39,430 bases of DNA from positions 1 through 39,430 of the forward strand of contig JBMTVT010000012.1 of NCBI GenBank assembly GCA_049451635.1. The letters are read 5' to 3'. Positions 24,844 to 34,637 of the stretch are shown piece after piece. Each line of letters begins with the position of its first letter. The first letter of the stretch is position 1. Position numbers and translations under genes: made by a program. This stretch comes from JBMTVT01 sp049451635. Lineage in GTDB: Bacteria > Bacteroidota > Bacteroidia > Flavobacteriales > Flavobacteriaceae. A model generated the notes under the pieces. That model saw only the letters and a list, made by a program, of their open reading frames with translations. It had not been told where the DNA came from and made no database searches.

Positions 24844-26859
24844 TTGGCAGTAAACGAGAAAAGCATATTAAACCGATTGTATTTTATTGCAGGATGTATG
24901 TTCATCTTCGGAGTGGCTGTGGTTTTTAAATTGGTGAGTATTCAGTTTGTGCAAGGCGATAAATATCGAGCGCTTGCTACAGAACGAGTAGTAAAAGATG
25001 TTATAATACCAGCCAATAGGGGTAATGTGTATTCGGTAAACGGGAATTTATTGGCAACATCTATTCCTAAATATGATATTAGAATAGATGCTATGACACC
25101 TGCTTCTAAAACTTTTGAAGAAAATGTAAAGCCCTTAAGTGATTCGTTGTCAAAATTTTCGGAAAAATCTTCTGCTCACTATGAGAAGCAATTACGACAA
25201 GCGCGAGCAAACAAGAATAGGTATTATTTATTAGCCAGAAATATTGGATATTCTGATTATATCCGTATTAGAAATTTCCCTTTATTAAATCTTGGGGCTT
25301 TTAAAGGGGGGCTAATAGTTGAACAAACAACAAAGCGTGAGCACCCTATGGGCGGTATAGCGGAAAGAACCATTGGCTATGAGCGTTGGGATGATCAAGG
25401 TAATGTAGCCAGACCAGGTATAGATGGGGCTTTTGGGTTGAAGTATTTAAGAGGTGTTGACGGTAGGCGCAAAAAACAACAAATTGGTAAAGGACAATGG
25501 AAGCCTTTAAGTGATGCTAACGAAGTAGAGCCTAAAGATGGTTATGATGTGTATACAACCATAGATGTGAATATTCAAGATATTGCGCATCATGCGCTTT
25601 TGGAACAGTTAGAAAAGTATAAAGCAGACCACGGTTGTGTAGTGGTAATGGAAACAAAAACAGGAGAGGTTAGGGCGATTTCAAATTTAGGAAGAAATAA
25701 AAACGGGTATTACTACGAGCGTTTAAACTATGCCGTTGGCGAGAGTCATGAATCGGGGTCAACATTCAAATTAATGGCATTGGCTGCTGCCTTTGAAGAT
25801 AAGCTTGTTGATACCAGTGATGTGGTTGATACTGAAAAAGGTATTATAAGTTTTTATGGTAAGAAAGTAAGAGATTCCAAACATGGTGGATATGGTAAGA
25901 TAACAGTTTCTAAAGCATTTGAAGTGTCATCAAACACAGGTATTGTGAAAGCTATTGATAAAGCCTACAAAAACCAACCTGAAAAATTTGTGGATAGATT
26001 ATATAAAATGAATCTTAATGATAGTTTAAATCTTCCATTAATAGGAGAGCCAAAACCCATAATTCCAGATCCAAGAATTAAAAATGGACGTTGGAGTGGT
26101 ATAGCTTTGCAGTGGATGGCGTATGGTTATGGAGTATCTTTCACCCCTCTACAAACATTAGCATTTTACAATGCGGTTGCTAATGATGGTGTTATGGTTA
26201 AGCCACAGTTTTTAAAAGAGGTTAGAGAATTTGATGAAGTTGTAGAGCCATTCAAAAAAGAAATTATTAATGAGCAAATTTGTTCTAAAGAAACCATTTC
26301 AAAATTACAGCAGCTCCTTAAAAATGTAGTTGAAAAAGACCACGGAACTGGGCATCGTTTGTACTCAGAGAATTTCTCAATGGCTGGAAAAACAGGTACC
26401 TGTCAAAAGGATTATAGAGATAAGGAAAAGTTAAACTACATATCGTCTTTTGCAGGATATTTTCCCGCTGAAAACCCTAAATATTCCTGTATCGTGGTAA
26501 TTCATGAACCTGATAAAAGTGTTGGGTATTATGGCGCCGATGTATCAGGGCCAGTGTTTAAAAAAGTAGCACAAAAAATATTTACCGATACCCCAATTAT
26601 TGATGAAATAGAAACTCTGAACATTAAAAAAGCTTCGGTAGAAAGAGAATATGAAAGTTTTTACGATATAGCACAAAAACATAAAACTATTATGCCTGAT
26701 TTAGTTGGTTTACCAGCTATGGATGCCATTGTGCTTTTAGAAAACATGCAAGTTAACGTAAAGGTGAAACTTGAAGGAAATGGTGTAGTAAAATCACAAT
26801 CCATAAACAAAAACACAAAGTTAAAAGATAATCAAACAGTAGTCTTAACAGCGTCATGA
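24844..26859 (+). CDS. ftsI: Division-specific penicillin-binding protein 3 (FtsI) with PASTA domain
   Basis: The septal peptidoglycan transpeptidase. One membrane helix (about 10-32) is followed by the pedestal domain (IPANRGNVYSVNG...) and the penicillin-binding domain with STFK at 306-309 (Ser306 nucleophile), SSN at 362-364 and KTG at 516-518. A PASTA domain (about 617-671, MPDLVGLPAMDAIVLL) ends the protein. The start is TTG (24844): the next ATG at 24898 falls inside the membrane helix. The 3' end overlaps murE by four bases (ATGA). Confidence 0.94.
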   Translation: MAVNEKSILNRLYFIAGCMFIFGVAVVFKLVSIQFVQGDKYRALATERVVKDVIIPANRGNVYSVNGNLLATSIPKYDIRIDAMTPASKTFEENVKPLSDSLSKFSEKSSAHYEKQLRQARANKNRYYLLARNIGYSDYIRIRNFPLLNLGAFKGGLIVEQTTKREHPMGGIAERTIGYERWDDQGNVARPGIDGAFGLKYLRGVDGRRKKQQIGKGQWKPLSDANEVEPKDGYDVYTTIDVNIQDIAHHALLEQLEKYKADHGCVVVMETKTGEVRAISNLGRNKNGYYYERLNYAVGESHESGSTFKLMALAAAFEDKLVDTSDVVDTEKGIISFYGKKVRDSKHGGYGKITVSKAFEVSSNTGIVKAIDKAYKNQPEKFVDRLYKMNLNDSLNLPLIGEPKPIIPDPRIKNGRWSGIALQWMAYGYGVSFTPLQTLAFYNAVANDGVMVKPQFLKEVREFDEVVEPFKKEIINEQICSKETISKLQQLLKNVVEKDHGTGHRLYSENFSMAGKTGTCQKDYRDKEKLNYISSFAGYFPAENPKYSCIVVIHEPDKSVGYYGADVSGPVFKKVAQKIFTDTPIIDEIETLNIKKASVEREYESFYDIAQKHKTIMPDLVGLPAMDAIVLLENMQVNVKVKLEGNGVVKSQSINKNTKLKDNQTVVLTAS

Positions 26860-28319
26860 TGGCATTAAGAGACATATTATACAAAGTAACCTTAAATTTG
26901 GTTGTAGGTAGTACAAGTGTAAGTGTTAATGCTGTAAATTTTGATTCTAGAAAAGTTGAGAATGATGATTTGTTTGTTGCTATAAAAGGTCAGATAGCAG
27001 ATGGGCATGAATATATTGATATAGCTATAAAAAATGGTGCAAAAAGTATTGTTTGTGAGACTTTACCTGATAGCTTATTTGATGGAATTACTTATGTAGA
27101 AGTAGATAATTCTAATAAAGCCTTGGCGGTAATTGCTTCAAATTACTTTGGTAATCCATCAGAAAATTTGAGGCTCATTGGTGTTACAGGTACCAATGGA
27201 AAAACCACTGTAGCAAGTTTGTTGTACCAGTTGTTCAAAAAAGCAGGCTTTAAAGTGGGTTTATTATCAACTGTGAAAATAATGGTTGATAACACCCAAT
27301 ACAAGGCTACCCATACCACGCCAGATTCGTTGACCATTAACAAATACCTTAATGAAATGAATATTGCCGGTGTGGAGTTTTGTTTCATGGAGGTAAGTTC
27401 GCACGGAATTCACCAGTATAGAACGGAAGGGTTGCATTTTGAAGGCGGTATTTTTACCAATTTATCCCATGATCATTTAGATTACCACAAAACATTTGCT
27501 GAGTATAGAGACGTTAAAAAGAAATTTTTTGACGAACTGTCACCAAAATCATTTGCACTTGTAAATTTTGATGATAAAAACGGTTTGGTAATGCTTCAAA
27601 ATACAAAAGCTAGAAAACACACCTATGCTTTAAAAGAATACGCCGATTATAAATCCCAAATTCTTGAGAATCAATTTGGAGGTTTATTGTTAAAAATAAA
27701 TGATAGTGAAGTCTGGACACGATTAATTGGGAACTTCAATGCTTATAACATATTGGCAATTTATGCTACTGCTGAATTATTAGGACTTGAAAAAGTAGAA
27801 ATTCTCCGTTTAATAAGTGATTTGGAGAGTGTTAGTGGGCGCTTTCAATATGTTGTTTCAAACGAAAAAATTACGGCTATTGTAGATTATGCCCATACGC
27901 CTGATGCCTTGAAAAATGTATTGGAAACCATTAATGGTATCCGTACTAAAAACGAAGAATTGATTACAGTTTTAGGTTGTGGAGGTGATAGAGATAAAAC
28001 CAAACGCCCAAAAATGGGTCACATTGCTTCTGCTTTGAGCACAAAGGTAATTTTTACAAGCGATAACCCTAGAAGCGAAGATCCTGAAGCTATTTTAAGT
28101 GAGATTGAAAAAGGCGTTGAACCTCAAAATTTTAAAAAGGTTTTAACTATTTCTGATAGAAAGCAGGCTATAAAAACAGCCTGCCAAATGGCGCAACCAA
28201 ACGATATTGTTTTAATAGCGGGTAAGGGTCATGAAACGTACCAAGAAATAAAAGGCGAACGCTTTGATTTTGATGATTTCAAAATAGTAAAAGAATTATT
28301 AAAACAATTACAAAAATAA
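26856..28319 (+). CDS. murE: UDP-N-acetylmuramoyl-tripeptide synthetase, meso-diaminopimelate-adding
   Basis: This ligase adds the third stem-peptide residue to UDP-MurNAc-L-Ala-D-Glu in the cytoplasm with ATP. The P-loop GVTGTNGKTTVASLLYQ lies near residues 109-125, followed by the central Mur ligase domain and the C-terminal substrate domain. The motif DNPRSEDP near 400 contains the DNPR sequence that selects meso-diaminopimelate over lysine. The 487 residues are normal. The start ATG overlaps the ftsI TGA; a second ATG follows at once (26859). Confidence 0.95.
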   Translation: MMALRDILYKVTLNLVVGSTSVSVNAVNFDSRKVENDDLFVAIKGQIADGHEYIDIAIKNGAKSIVCETLPDSLFDGITYVEVDNSNKALAVIASNYFGNPSENLRLIGVTGTNGKTTVASLLYQLFKKAGFKVGLLSTVKIMVDNTQYKATHTTPDSLTINKYLNEMNIAGVEFCFMEVSSHGIHQYRTEGLHFEGGIFTNLSHDHLDYHKTFAEYRDVKKKFFDELSPKSFALVNFDDKNGLVMLQNTKARKHTYALKEYADYKSQILENQFGGLLLKINDSEVWTRLIGNFNAYNILAIYATAELLGLEKVEILRLISDLESVSGRFQYVVSNEKITAIVDYAHTPDALKNVLETINGIRTKNEELITVLGCGGDRDKTKRPKMGHIASALSTKVIFTSDNPRSEDPEAILSEIEKGVEPQNFKKVLTISDRKQAIKTACQMAQPNDIVLIAGKGHETYQEIKGERFDFDDFKIVKELLKQLQK

Positions 28320-28320
28320 A

Positions 28321-28350
28321 TGGCATTCTAAGTGCAGTCGAAGAATCTCA
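28321..28350 (+). repeat. Small dispersed hairpin repeat, copy 1 (murE-mraY gap)
   Basis: ATTCT (28325-28329) and AGAAT (28342-28346) are an inverted repeat enclosing AAGTGCAGTCGA. The sequence is close to the TCATTCTGAGCGCAGTCGAAGAATCT-like intergenic elements I know from Bacteroidota genomes. Copy 2 is at 30955-30982, with stem bases changed in a compensating way. Confidence 0.6.
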
Positions 28351-28362
28351 ATAAAGAAAAAG

Positions 28363-29604
28363 ATGTTATACTACCTATTTGAATATTTAGAAAAACAGTT
28401 CCAATTTCCGGGAGCAACACTTTTTGGGTTCCTAACCTTTAGAGCTGCTCTAGCTATGATTTTATCACTGTTAATTTCTACTATTTATGGTAAACGTATT
28501 ATTCGTTTTCTGCAAAAAAAACAGATGGGTGAAACCATTAGGGACTTAGGTTTAGCTGGACAAGCTGAAAAGGCAGGAACACCAACCATGGGTGGTATCA
28601 TTATTATAATTGCCACATTGATTCCTGTTTTATTAATAGCCAAACTAGAAAATATTTACATCATTCTTTTAATAGTTACAACACTTTGGATGGGTACCAT
28701 TGGCTTTGTTGATGATTATATTAAGAAGTTTAAAAATGATAAAGAAGGTTTAAAAGGGCGTTTTAAAGTTTTAGGGCAAGTTGGCTTGGGTATTATTGTT
28801 GGTGCTACGCTTTATTTTAGTCCGGAAGTCACCATGAAAGAAAAACTTCCTGTTGAACAACAAAAAGTATTGCTTGCTGAAAATCCTGATTTAGAACCTT
28901 CAAAATTATTTCAGGAAGAAGAAAAATCAACCAAAACCACCATTCCATTTGTAAAGGGAAATGAGTTTGATTATGCAAAAGTTGTGACTTGGATAAGTCC
29001 TAGTTTAGAAAAATATGCTTGGCTAATTTTTATTATAGTTGCCATTTTTATAATTACAGCAGTGTCAAACGGCGCAAATTTAACCGATGGCATTGATGGT
29101 TTGGCAGCAGGAACTTCGGCAATAATAGTGCTCACTTTAGGAATTTTTGCTTGGGTATCTGGTAACATTATATTCTCTGAGTACTTGAATATTATGTATA
29201 TCCCAAGGGTAGAAGAAATTACCATTTACATCACTGCATTTGTGGGGGCGCTCATTGGGTTTCTTTGGTACAATGCCTTTCCAGCTCAAGTGTTTATGGG
29301 AGATACTGGGAGTTTAACTATTGGTGGCATTATAGCGGTAATAGCCATTGCTGTTCGTAAAGAGTGGTTGATACCAGTGTTGTGTGGCATTTTTTTAGCA
29401 GAAAATTTATCGGTAGTTATGCAGGTAAGCTACTTTAAATACACTAAGAAAAAATTTGGAGAAGGGCGACGCATATTTAAAATGTCTCCATTGCATCATC
29501 ATTATCAAAAATTAGGATATCACGAAAGTAAAATAGTAACCCGCTTTTGGATTGTGAGCATATTACTGGCCATACTTTCAATAGTCACTTTGAAAATTAG
29601 ATAA
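28363..29604 (+). CDS. mraY: Phospho-N-acetylmuramoyl-pentapeptide-transferase
   Basis: An inner-membrane enzyme that moves phospho-MurNAc-pentapeptide to undecaprenyl phosphate, making lipid I. The 413 residues include about ten membrane helices. The motifs are AGTPTMGG, GFVDDYIKKF (Asp pair), NLTDGIDGLAAG, FMGDTGSLTIGG and MSPLHHHYQKLG. An insertion of about 50 hydrophilic residues (ENPDLEPSKLFQEEEKS region, about 155-205) makes it longer than the ~360-residue E. coli protein and is typical of Bacteroidota. It follows murE after a 43-base gap holding a hairpin repeat. murD follows without a gap. Confidence 0.95.
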   Translation: MLYYLFEYLEKQFQFPGATLFGFLTFRAALAMILSLLISTIYGKRIIRFLQKKQMGETIRDLGLAGQAEKAGTPTMGGIIIIIATLIPVLLIAKLENIYIILLIVTTLWMGTIGFVDDYIKKFKNDKEGLKGRFKVLGQVGLGIIVGATLYFSPEVTMKEKLPVEQQKVLLAENPDLEPSKLFQEEEKSTKTTIPFVKGNEFDYAKVVTWISPSLEKYAWLIFIIVAIFIITAVSNGANLTDGIDGLAAGTSAIIVLTLGIFAWVSGNIIFSEYLNIMYIPRVEEITIYITAFVGALIGFLWYNAFPAQVFMGDTGSLTIGGIIAVIAIAVRKEWLIPVLCGIFLAENLSVVMQVSYFKYTKKKFGEGRRIFKMSPLHHHYQKLGYHESKIVTRFWIVSILLAILSIVTLKIR

Positions 29605-30936
29605 ATGAAACGATTGGTGGTTTTAGGTGGTGGTGAAAGTGGTGTTGGCACAGCGCTATTGGGAAAAGCAAAAGGATTTAATGTTTTTGTATCCGATAAA
29701 GGAAAAATAAAAGAGAAATATAAAGAAGTTCTTATACATAATGAGATTGAATGGGAAGATGAAAAGCATACAGATGATAAAATTCTGAATGCTGATTTAG
29801 TGATGAAAAGTCCAGGAATTCCTGATAAAGCACCTTTGGTAAAACAAATTCGAGAGAAAGGAATCCAGATAGTTTCTGAAATTGAATTTGCTTCAAAATT
29901 TACCAATGCTATCATAATAGGAATTACAGGAAGTAATGGTAAAACCACAACAGCAACGTTAACGCATCATATTCTAAAACAAGAATTAAATGTGGGTTTG
30001 GCGGGAAATATTGGCGACAGTTTTGCGAAACAAGTTTTGGAGCATAATTACGATAACTATGTTTTGGAGATTAGCAGTTTTCAGTTGGATGATATCATCG
30101 ATTTTCAACCAAAGATTGCAGTAATTACAAATATCACACCCGATCATTTAGATAGATACGATTACAAGTTTGAAAATTATATCGCATCAAAATTTAGAAT
30201 TGCCATGAATCAAACCAAAGATGATTATTTGATTTATGATGCTGATGATGAAGTAATGGTTAATTATCTAAAAAATCATCCAATTCAATCCACATTATTG
30301 CCTTTTTCATTAGTAAAAACTATTAAAAATGGCGCGTATTTAGATAACAAGGAAATTAAAATAACTATAGATAACAACCAAATAATTATGCCAACAACAA
30401 ATCTAGCATTGGAAGGAAAACACAATATTAAGAATGCCATGGCTGCCTCAACCGTAGCGCATTTATTAAAAATTAGAAAGCAGACTATTAGAGAGAGTTT
30501 AGAGAATTTTCATGGGGTTGAACATCGTTTGGAGTATGTGTTAAAAATTAACAAAGTGCAATACATTAACGATTCTAAGGCTACTAATGTTAATGCCACA
30601 TATTATGCTTTGGAGAGTATGGATGCGCCAACGGTTTGGATAGTAGGCGGTGTGGATAAAGGAAATAGTTATGAGGAATTATTTCAATTTGTTAATGAAA
30701 AGGTTAAAGCCATTATATGCTTAGGGGTTGATAACGAAAAGTTGATGAATAACTTTGGGAACATGGTTGATATTATTGTTGAAACACAATTTATGAGTGA
30801 AGCCGTAAAAATAGCTTATAAAATTGCCGAAGCGGGTGATAATGTATTGTTGTCTCCTGCTTGTGCAAGTTTTGATTTGTTTGAAAACTATGAAGATAGA
30901 GGTCGTCAATTTAAAAATGCCGTGCGTAATCTGTAA
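29605..30936 (+). CDS. murD: UDP-N-acetylmuramoylalanine-D-glutamate ligase
   Basis: A cytoplasmic ATP ligase that adds D-glutamate to UDP-MurNAc-L-Ala. The N-terminal Rossmann-like VLGGGESGVGTA is followed by GITGSNGKTTTATLTHHIL (P-loop, about 110-128), the VLEISSFQLD motif, TNITPDHLDRY and, in the C-terminal domain, NDSKATNVNAT and LSPACASFD, all characteristic of MurD. The 443 residues are normal. ATG follows the mraY TAA directly. Confidence 0.95.
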   Translation: MKRLVVLGGGESGVGTALLGKAKGFNVFVSDKGKIKEKYKEVLIHNEIEWEDEKHTDDKILNADLVMKSPGIPDKAPLVKQIREKGIQIVSEIEFASKFTNAIIIGITGSNGKTTTATLTHHILKQELNVGLAGNIGDSFAKQVLEHNYDNYVLEISSFQLDDIIDFQPKIAVITNITPDHLDRYDYKFENYIASKFRIAMNQTKDDYLIYDADDEVMVNYLKNHPIQSTLLPFSLVKTIKNGAYLDNKEIKITIDNNQIIMPTTNLALEGKHNIKNAMAASTVAHLLKIRKQTIRESLENFHGVEHRLEYVLKINKVQYINDSKATNVNATYYALESMDAPTVWIVGGVDKGNSYEELFQFVNEKVKAIICLGVDNEKLMNNFGNMVDIIVETQFMSEAVKIAYKIAEAGDNVLLSPACASFDLFENYEDRGRQFKNAVRNL

Positions 30937-30954
30937 AGTCAATTAAAATATTAA

Positions 30955-30982
30955 TGTCATGCTGAGTATATCGAAGCATCCC
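30955..30982 (+). repeat. Small dispersed hairpin repeat, copy 2 (murD-ftsW gap)
   Basis: ATGCT (30959-30963) and AGCAT (30975-30979) enclose GAGTATATCGA. It aligns with copy 1 at 28321-28350 (TSNCAT.CT...TCGAAG.AT); the differing stem base pair (T-A in copy 1, G-C in copy 2) keeps the stem intact. It takes up most of the 57-base murD-ftsW gap. Confidence 0.6.
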
Positions 30983-30993
30983 AAAAAAATAAA

Positions 30994-32187
30994 ATGCATA
31001 CACTATTTAAAAACATAAAAGGTGATAGGTTAATTTGGGCAATAGTAGCCCTATTGGCAATTCTGTCTTTTTTACCTGTTTATAGTGCTGCGAGCAATTT
31101 GGCTTATAAAGGTGATGGTAGTAATACGTTTTCCTTTTTTGTTAAACATTTTATGCATTTGTTCTTAGGTTTTGCAATTATGTATGGTGTACACAAAATA
31201 CCTTACAGATATTTTAGGGGACTATCTTTAATTATGATACCAGTTGTATTGGTTTTATTGGGTCTCACTATGTTGCAAGGAACCGTAATTGAAGGTGCCA
31301 ATGCGAGTAGATGGATACAAATCCCAATAGTAGGTATGTCGTTTCAAACATCAACTTTGGCAGCGGTTGTACTTATGGTATATGTGGCAAGATATATGTC
31401 TAAAATCAAAGATAAGGACATTATATTTAAAGAGTCTATATTGCCTTTATGGGCACCCGTTTTTTTAATACTAATCCTTATACTTCCTGCAAATTTCTCA
31501 ACAGCAGCTATAATGTTTTTAATGGTAGTGATGTTGGTGTTTTTAGGAGGATACCCGTTACGCTATTTGGCAGTTATCATAGGTTCGGGTGTTTTGGTTT
31601 TGACATTATTTATTTTAATAGCCAAAGCATTTCCAGAATCTATGCCCAATAGAGTTGATACCTGGATGGGTAGAATTGAAAGCTTTTCAAATCCTGAAGA
31701 TACAGAGTCTGATTACCAAATAGAAAAAGCAAAAATAGCCATAGCAACAGGTGGTATTAGAGGCGTTGGTCCAGGTAAAAGCTTGCAGAAAAACTTTTTA
31801 CCTCAATCCTCATCCGATTTTATTTTTGCCATCATTATCGAAGAATATGGTTTAGCTGGAGGTTTTGTAATTATGATTTTATATATGTGGTTGCTTTTCA
31901 GGATTGTAATTGTCGCACAAAAATCCGATACTGTATTTGGTAAACTTTTAGCATTAGGTGTTGGGTTGCCTATTGTATTTCAAGCATTAATAAATATGGC
32001 AGTTGCCGTTGAATTGTTTCCGGTTACGGGGCAAACATTACCGTTAATAAGTAGTGGTGGTACCTCTATTTGGATGACATGTTTAGCCATAGGCATTATA
32101 TTAAGCGTGAGTGCAAAACGTGAAGAAATCAAAGAGCAAGAAATGAATGAAGATAACCCGTTAGAAATTTTATCAGAAGCAATTTAA
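30994..32187 (+). CDS. ftsW: Septal peptidoglycan glycosyltransferase FtsW (SEDS family)
   Basis: A polytopic membrane enzyme that polymerises lipid II at the septum together with FtsI. The 397 residues contain about ten helices. SEDS motifs are present: ASRWIQIPIVGMSFQTSTLA (with the Arg-Trp pair), the large periplasmic loop with the conserved Asp region YQIEKAKIAIATGGIRGVGPGKS, SSSDFIFAIIIEEYGLAGG and the C-terminal PVTGQTLPLISSGGTS. The cytoplasmic tail is short and acidic. It is in the canonical place before murG, which starts directly after its stop. Confidence 0.94.
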   Translation: MHTLFKNIKGDRLIWAIVALLAILSFLPVYSAASNLAYKGDGSNTFSFFVKHFMHLFLGFAIMYGVHKIPYRYFRGLSLIMIPVVLVLLGLTMLQGTVIEGANASRWIQIPIVGMSFQTSTLAAVVLMVYVARYMSKIKDKDIIFKESILPLWAPVFLILILILPANFSTAAIMFLMVVMLVFLGGYPLRYLAVIIGSGVLVLTLFILIAKAFPESMPNRVDTWMGRIESFSNPEDTESDYQIEKAKIAIATGGIRGVGPGKSLQKNFLPQSSSDFIFAIIIEEYGLAGGFVIMILYMWLLFRIVIVAQKSDTVFGKLLALGVGLPIVFQALINMAVAVELFPVTGQTLPLISSGGTSIWMTCLAIGIILSVSAKREEIKEQEMNEDNPLEILSEAI

Positions 32188-33288
32188 ATGAGTAACTATA
32201 AAATCATATTGTCTGGAGGAGGAACAGGAGGCCATATCTATCCTGCTATTGCCATTGCTAACGAGTTGAAATCTCGTTTTCCCGATGCTGAATTTTTATT
32301 TGTTGGTGCAAAAGATAGAATGGAGATGGAAAAAGTGCCTCAGGCAGGATATGAAATAAAAGGCTTGTGGATATCCGGTATTCAGAGAAAATTAACATTT
32401 AAAAACTTAGTTTTTCCTTTTAAAGTGATTAGTAGCCTGTGGAAAGCTCGTAAAATCGTAAAAACTTTTAAGCCTGATGTTGCCATAGGAACAGGCGGTT
32501 TTGCGAGCGGTCCTTTATTACATGTAGCGGCTTCAAACAATATACCTAGCTTAATACAGGAGCAAAATTCGTATCCTGGTATTACGAACAAATTATTAGC
32601 AAAAAAAGCTAAAAAAATATGTGTTGCTTATGATGGATTAGAACGTTTTTTTCCAAAAGAAAAAATCATAAAAACTGGAAATCCTGTTCGGAAAGGTTTA
32701 TTGGATATTGACGAAAAAACAGTTGCAGCCAAAGATTTTTTCGACCTAAAACACGGAAAGCATACATTATTGGTAATAGGAGGTAGTTTAGGAGCAAGGC
32801 GGATTAATGAACTCATTGAAAAGGAACTGGATTTTTTTGATACTCAAAATGTACAGGTTATTTGGCAATGTGGAAAGCTATACTATAAGCAATATAAAAT
32901 TTACAACCATACCAATAATGTGCAGGTTTATGAATTTTTGAACAACATGGATTTGGCATATGCTGCAGCAGATATTATTGTGTCAAGAGCAGGGGCAAGT
33001 TCGGTTTCAGAACTTTGCATTGTTGGTAAGCCTGTCATTTTTATTCCATCTCCTAATGTAGCAGAAGATCATCAAACCAAAAACGCCATGGCCATTGTAG
33101 ATAAAAAGGCTGCATTAATAATTAAAGAAGAAGATTTGGATGCCGATTTTGAAAACAAGTTCTCCCAATTAGTGGCATCATCAGAAAAACAAAATGAGTT
33201 GGGGGCAAACATAAAAAAATTAGCATTGGTAAATGCTACAAAACAAATAGCTGATGAGGTTGAAAGACTTCTTAAGACAAAAGAATGA
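32188..33288 (+). CDS. murG: UDP-GlcNAc:lipid I N-acetylglucosaminyltransferase
   Basis: A membrane-associated GT28 enzyme that converts lipid I to lipid II. The N-terminal glycine loop LSGGGTGGHIYPAIAIANEL, the motif GTGGFASGPLL, EQNSYPGITNK, and in the second domain VIGGSLGARRIN and SRAGASSVSEL (nucleotide-sugar site) are all seen in 366 residues. The stop overlaps the murC start (ATGA at 33285-33288). The identification is secure. Confidence 0.95.
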   Translation: MSNYKIILSGGGTGGHIYPAIAIANELKSRFPDAEFLFVGAKDRMEMEKVPQAGYEIKGLWISGIQRKLTFKNLVFPFKVISSLWKARKIVKTFKPDVAIGTGGFASGPLLHVAASNNIPSLIQEQNSYPGITNKLLAKKAKKICVAYDGLERFFPKEKIIKTGNPVRKGLLDIDEKTVAAKDFFDLKHGKHTLLVIGGSLGARRINELIEKELDFFDTQNVQVIWQCGKLYYKQYKIYNHTNNVQVYEFLNNMDLAYAAADIIVSRAGASSVSELCIVGKPVIFIPSPNVAEDHQTKNAMAIVDKKAALIIKEEDLDADFENKFSQLVASSEKQNELGANIKKLALVNATKQIADEVERLLKTKE

Positions 33289-34637
33289 ATTTAAATAGTC
33301 TACATAACATTTATTTCATCGGAATAGGAGGAATCGGTATGAGTGCCTTGGCTAGGTATTTTTATGCTAACAAAAAGCATGTGGCTGGTTATGATAAAGC
33401 CAAAACTGATATTACAGACAGTTTGATTGATTTAGGCATTCAGGTTCATTTTGATGATGCTATTGATAATATTGATTCCCGTTTCCTTAATTCAGCTAAC
33501 ACATTGGTGGTTTATACACCTGCAGTTCCTGGAAACCATTCAGAATTAACTTATTTTAAACATAACGGATTTAATGTTTTAAAACGTTCACAGGTTCTAG
33601 GTTTAATTACCGAAAACACCTTTTGTTTGGCTGTTTCAGGAACACATGGTAAAACAACAACTACCAGCATACTTGGGCATTTAATGTACGAATGCGATGT
33701 GCCATTAACGGCATTTTTGGGAGGAATAAGCGAAAACTACAATTCCAATTTAATACTTAAAGGCACAGATGTAAGTGTTGTTGAGGCTGATGAATTTGAT
33801 CGTTCGTTTTTAACATTAGCACCAAACATAGCTTGTATCACCTCTATGGATGCCGATCATTTGGATATTTATGGTGATGCCTCAGAGCTTATAAAATCGT
33901 TTGAAGACTTTTCTAAAAGAGTAAAATCAAACGGAAAGCTATTTGTTAAAAATGGATTACCAATAAAAGGGATTACTTATGGAATTGAAGACAATTCGGA
34001 TTACGCTATTCAAAATATAAAAATAGAAAATGGCACTTATGTTTTTGATGTAAAAACACCAAAAACAGTGCTAGAAAATTTACACTTTAACCTACCTGGT
34101 AGACATAATCTGTCGAATGCATTAATAGCCTTGGCGATGGCTGTAGAGTATGGTTGCCCTCACCAGCAGCTCGCCAAAGCTTTAGCATCTTATAAAGGCG
34201 TAAAGCGCAGGTTTACTTATCATATAAAAACAGAAAATTTGGTTTTTATTGATGATTATGCGCATCATCCAGAGGAAATAAATGCCGTTCATCAGGCTAT
34301 TAGGGAAATGTACCCAAGAAAAAAAGTATTGGCCATTTTTCAGCCACATTTATACTCTAGAACAAGGGATTTTGTTGATGATTTTGCAAAAAGCTTATCT
34401 CAATTCGACGAGGTTTTACTACTTGATATATATCCTGCAAGAGAGCTACCTATTGAAGGTGTATCATCTAGTTGGTTATTGGAAAAAATTAACAATAAAA
34501 ACAAGCAATTGGTTAGCAAAAAAGATTTGCTGTCACAAATTCACAAAAGTGCAGCCCAAATTATTTTAACTATAGGTGCTGGCGACATAGGTGAAGAAGC
34601 AAAATACATAAAAAAAGAATTTAGTGTTGCGAGTTAA
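33285..34637 (+). CDS. murC: UDP-N-acetylmuramate-L-alanine ligase
   Basis: The first Mur ligase, adding L-alanine to UDP-MurNAc. The N-terminus FIGIGGIGMSALARYF, the P-loop SGTHGKTTTTSILGHL, the motif EADEFDRSFLTL, then DDYAHHPEEINAV and FQPHLYSRTRDF are typical of MurC. The 450 residues are of usual length. It overlaps murG by four bases, and its last 14 bases overlap the ftsQ start, so all three are probably translationally coupled. The ddl gene often found next in proteobacteria is absent. Confidence 0.95.
   Translation: MNLNSLHNIYFIGIGGIGMSALARYFYANKKHVAGYDKAKTDITDSLIDLGIQVHFDDAIDNIDSRFLNSANTLVVYTPAVPGNHSELTYFKHNGFNVLKRSQVLGLITENTFCLAVSGTHGKTTTTSILGHLMYECDVPLTAFLGGISENYNSNLILKGTDVSVVEADEFDRSFLTLAPNIACITSMDADHLDIYGDASELIKSFEDFSKRVKSNGKLFVKNGLPIKGITYGIEDNSDYAIQNIKIENGTYVFDVKTPKTVLENLHFNLPGRHNLSNALIALAMAVEYGCPHQQLAKALASYKGVKRRFTYHIKTENLVFIDDYAHHPEEINAVHQAIREMYPRKKVLAIFQPHLYSRTRDFVDDFAKSLSQFDEVLLLDIYPARELPIEGVSSSWLLEKINNKNKQLVSKKDLLSQIHKSAAQIILTIGAGDIGEEAKYIKKEFSVAS

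Noticed and set aside
29520..29948. Minus-strand open frame of 142 codons across the mraY-murD junction
   Set aside because: It lies entirely antisense to two intact conserved genes, shows no family pattern, and has the composition of a shadow frame.
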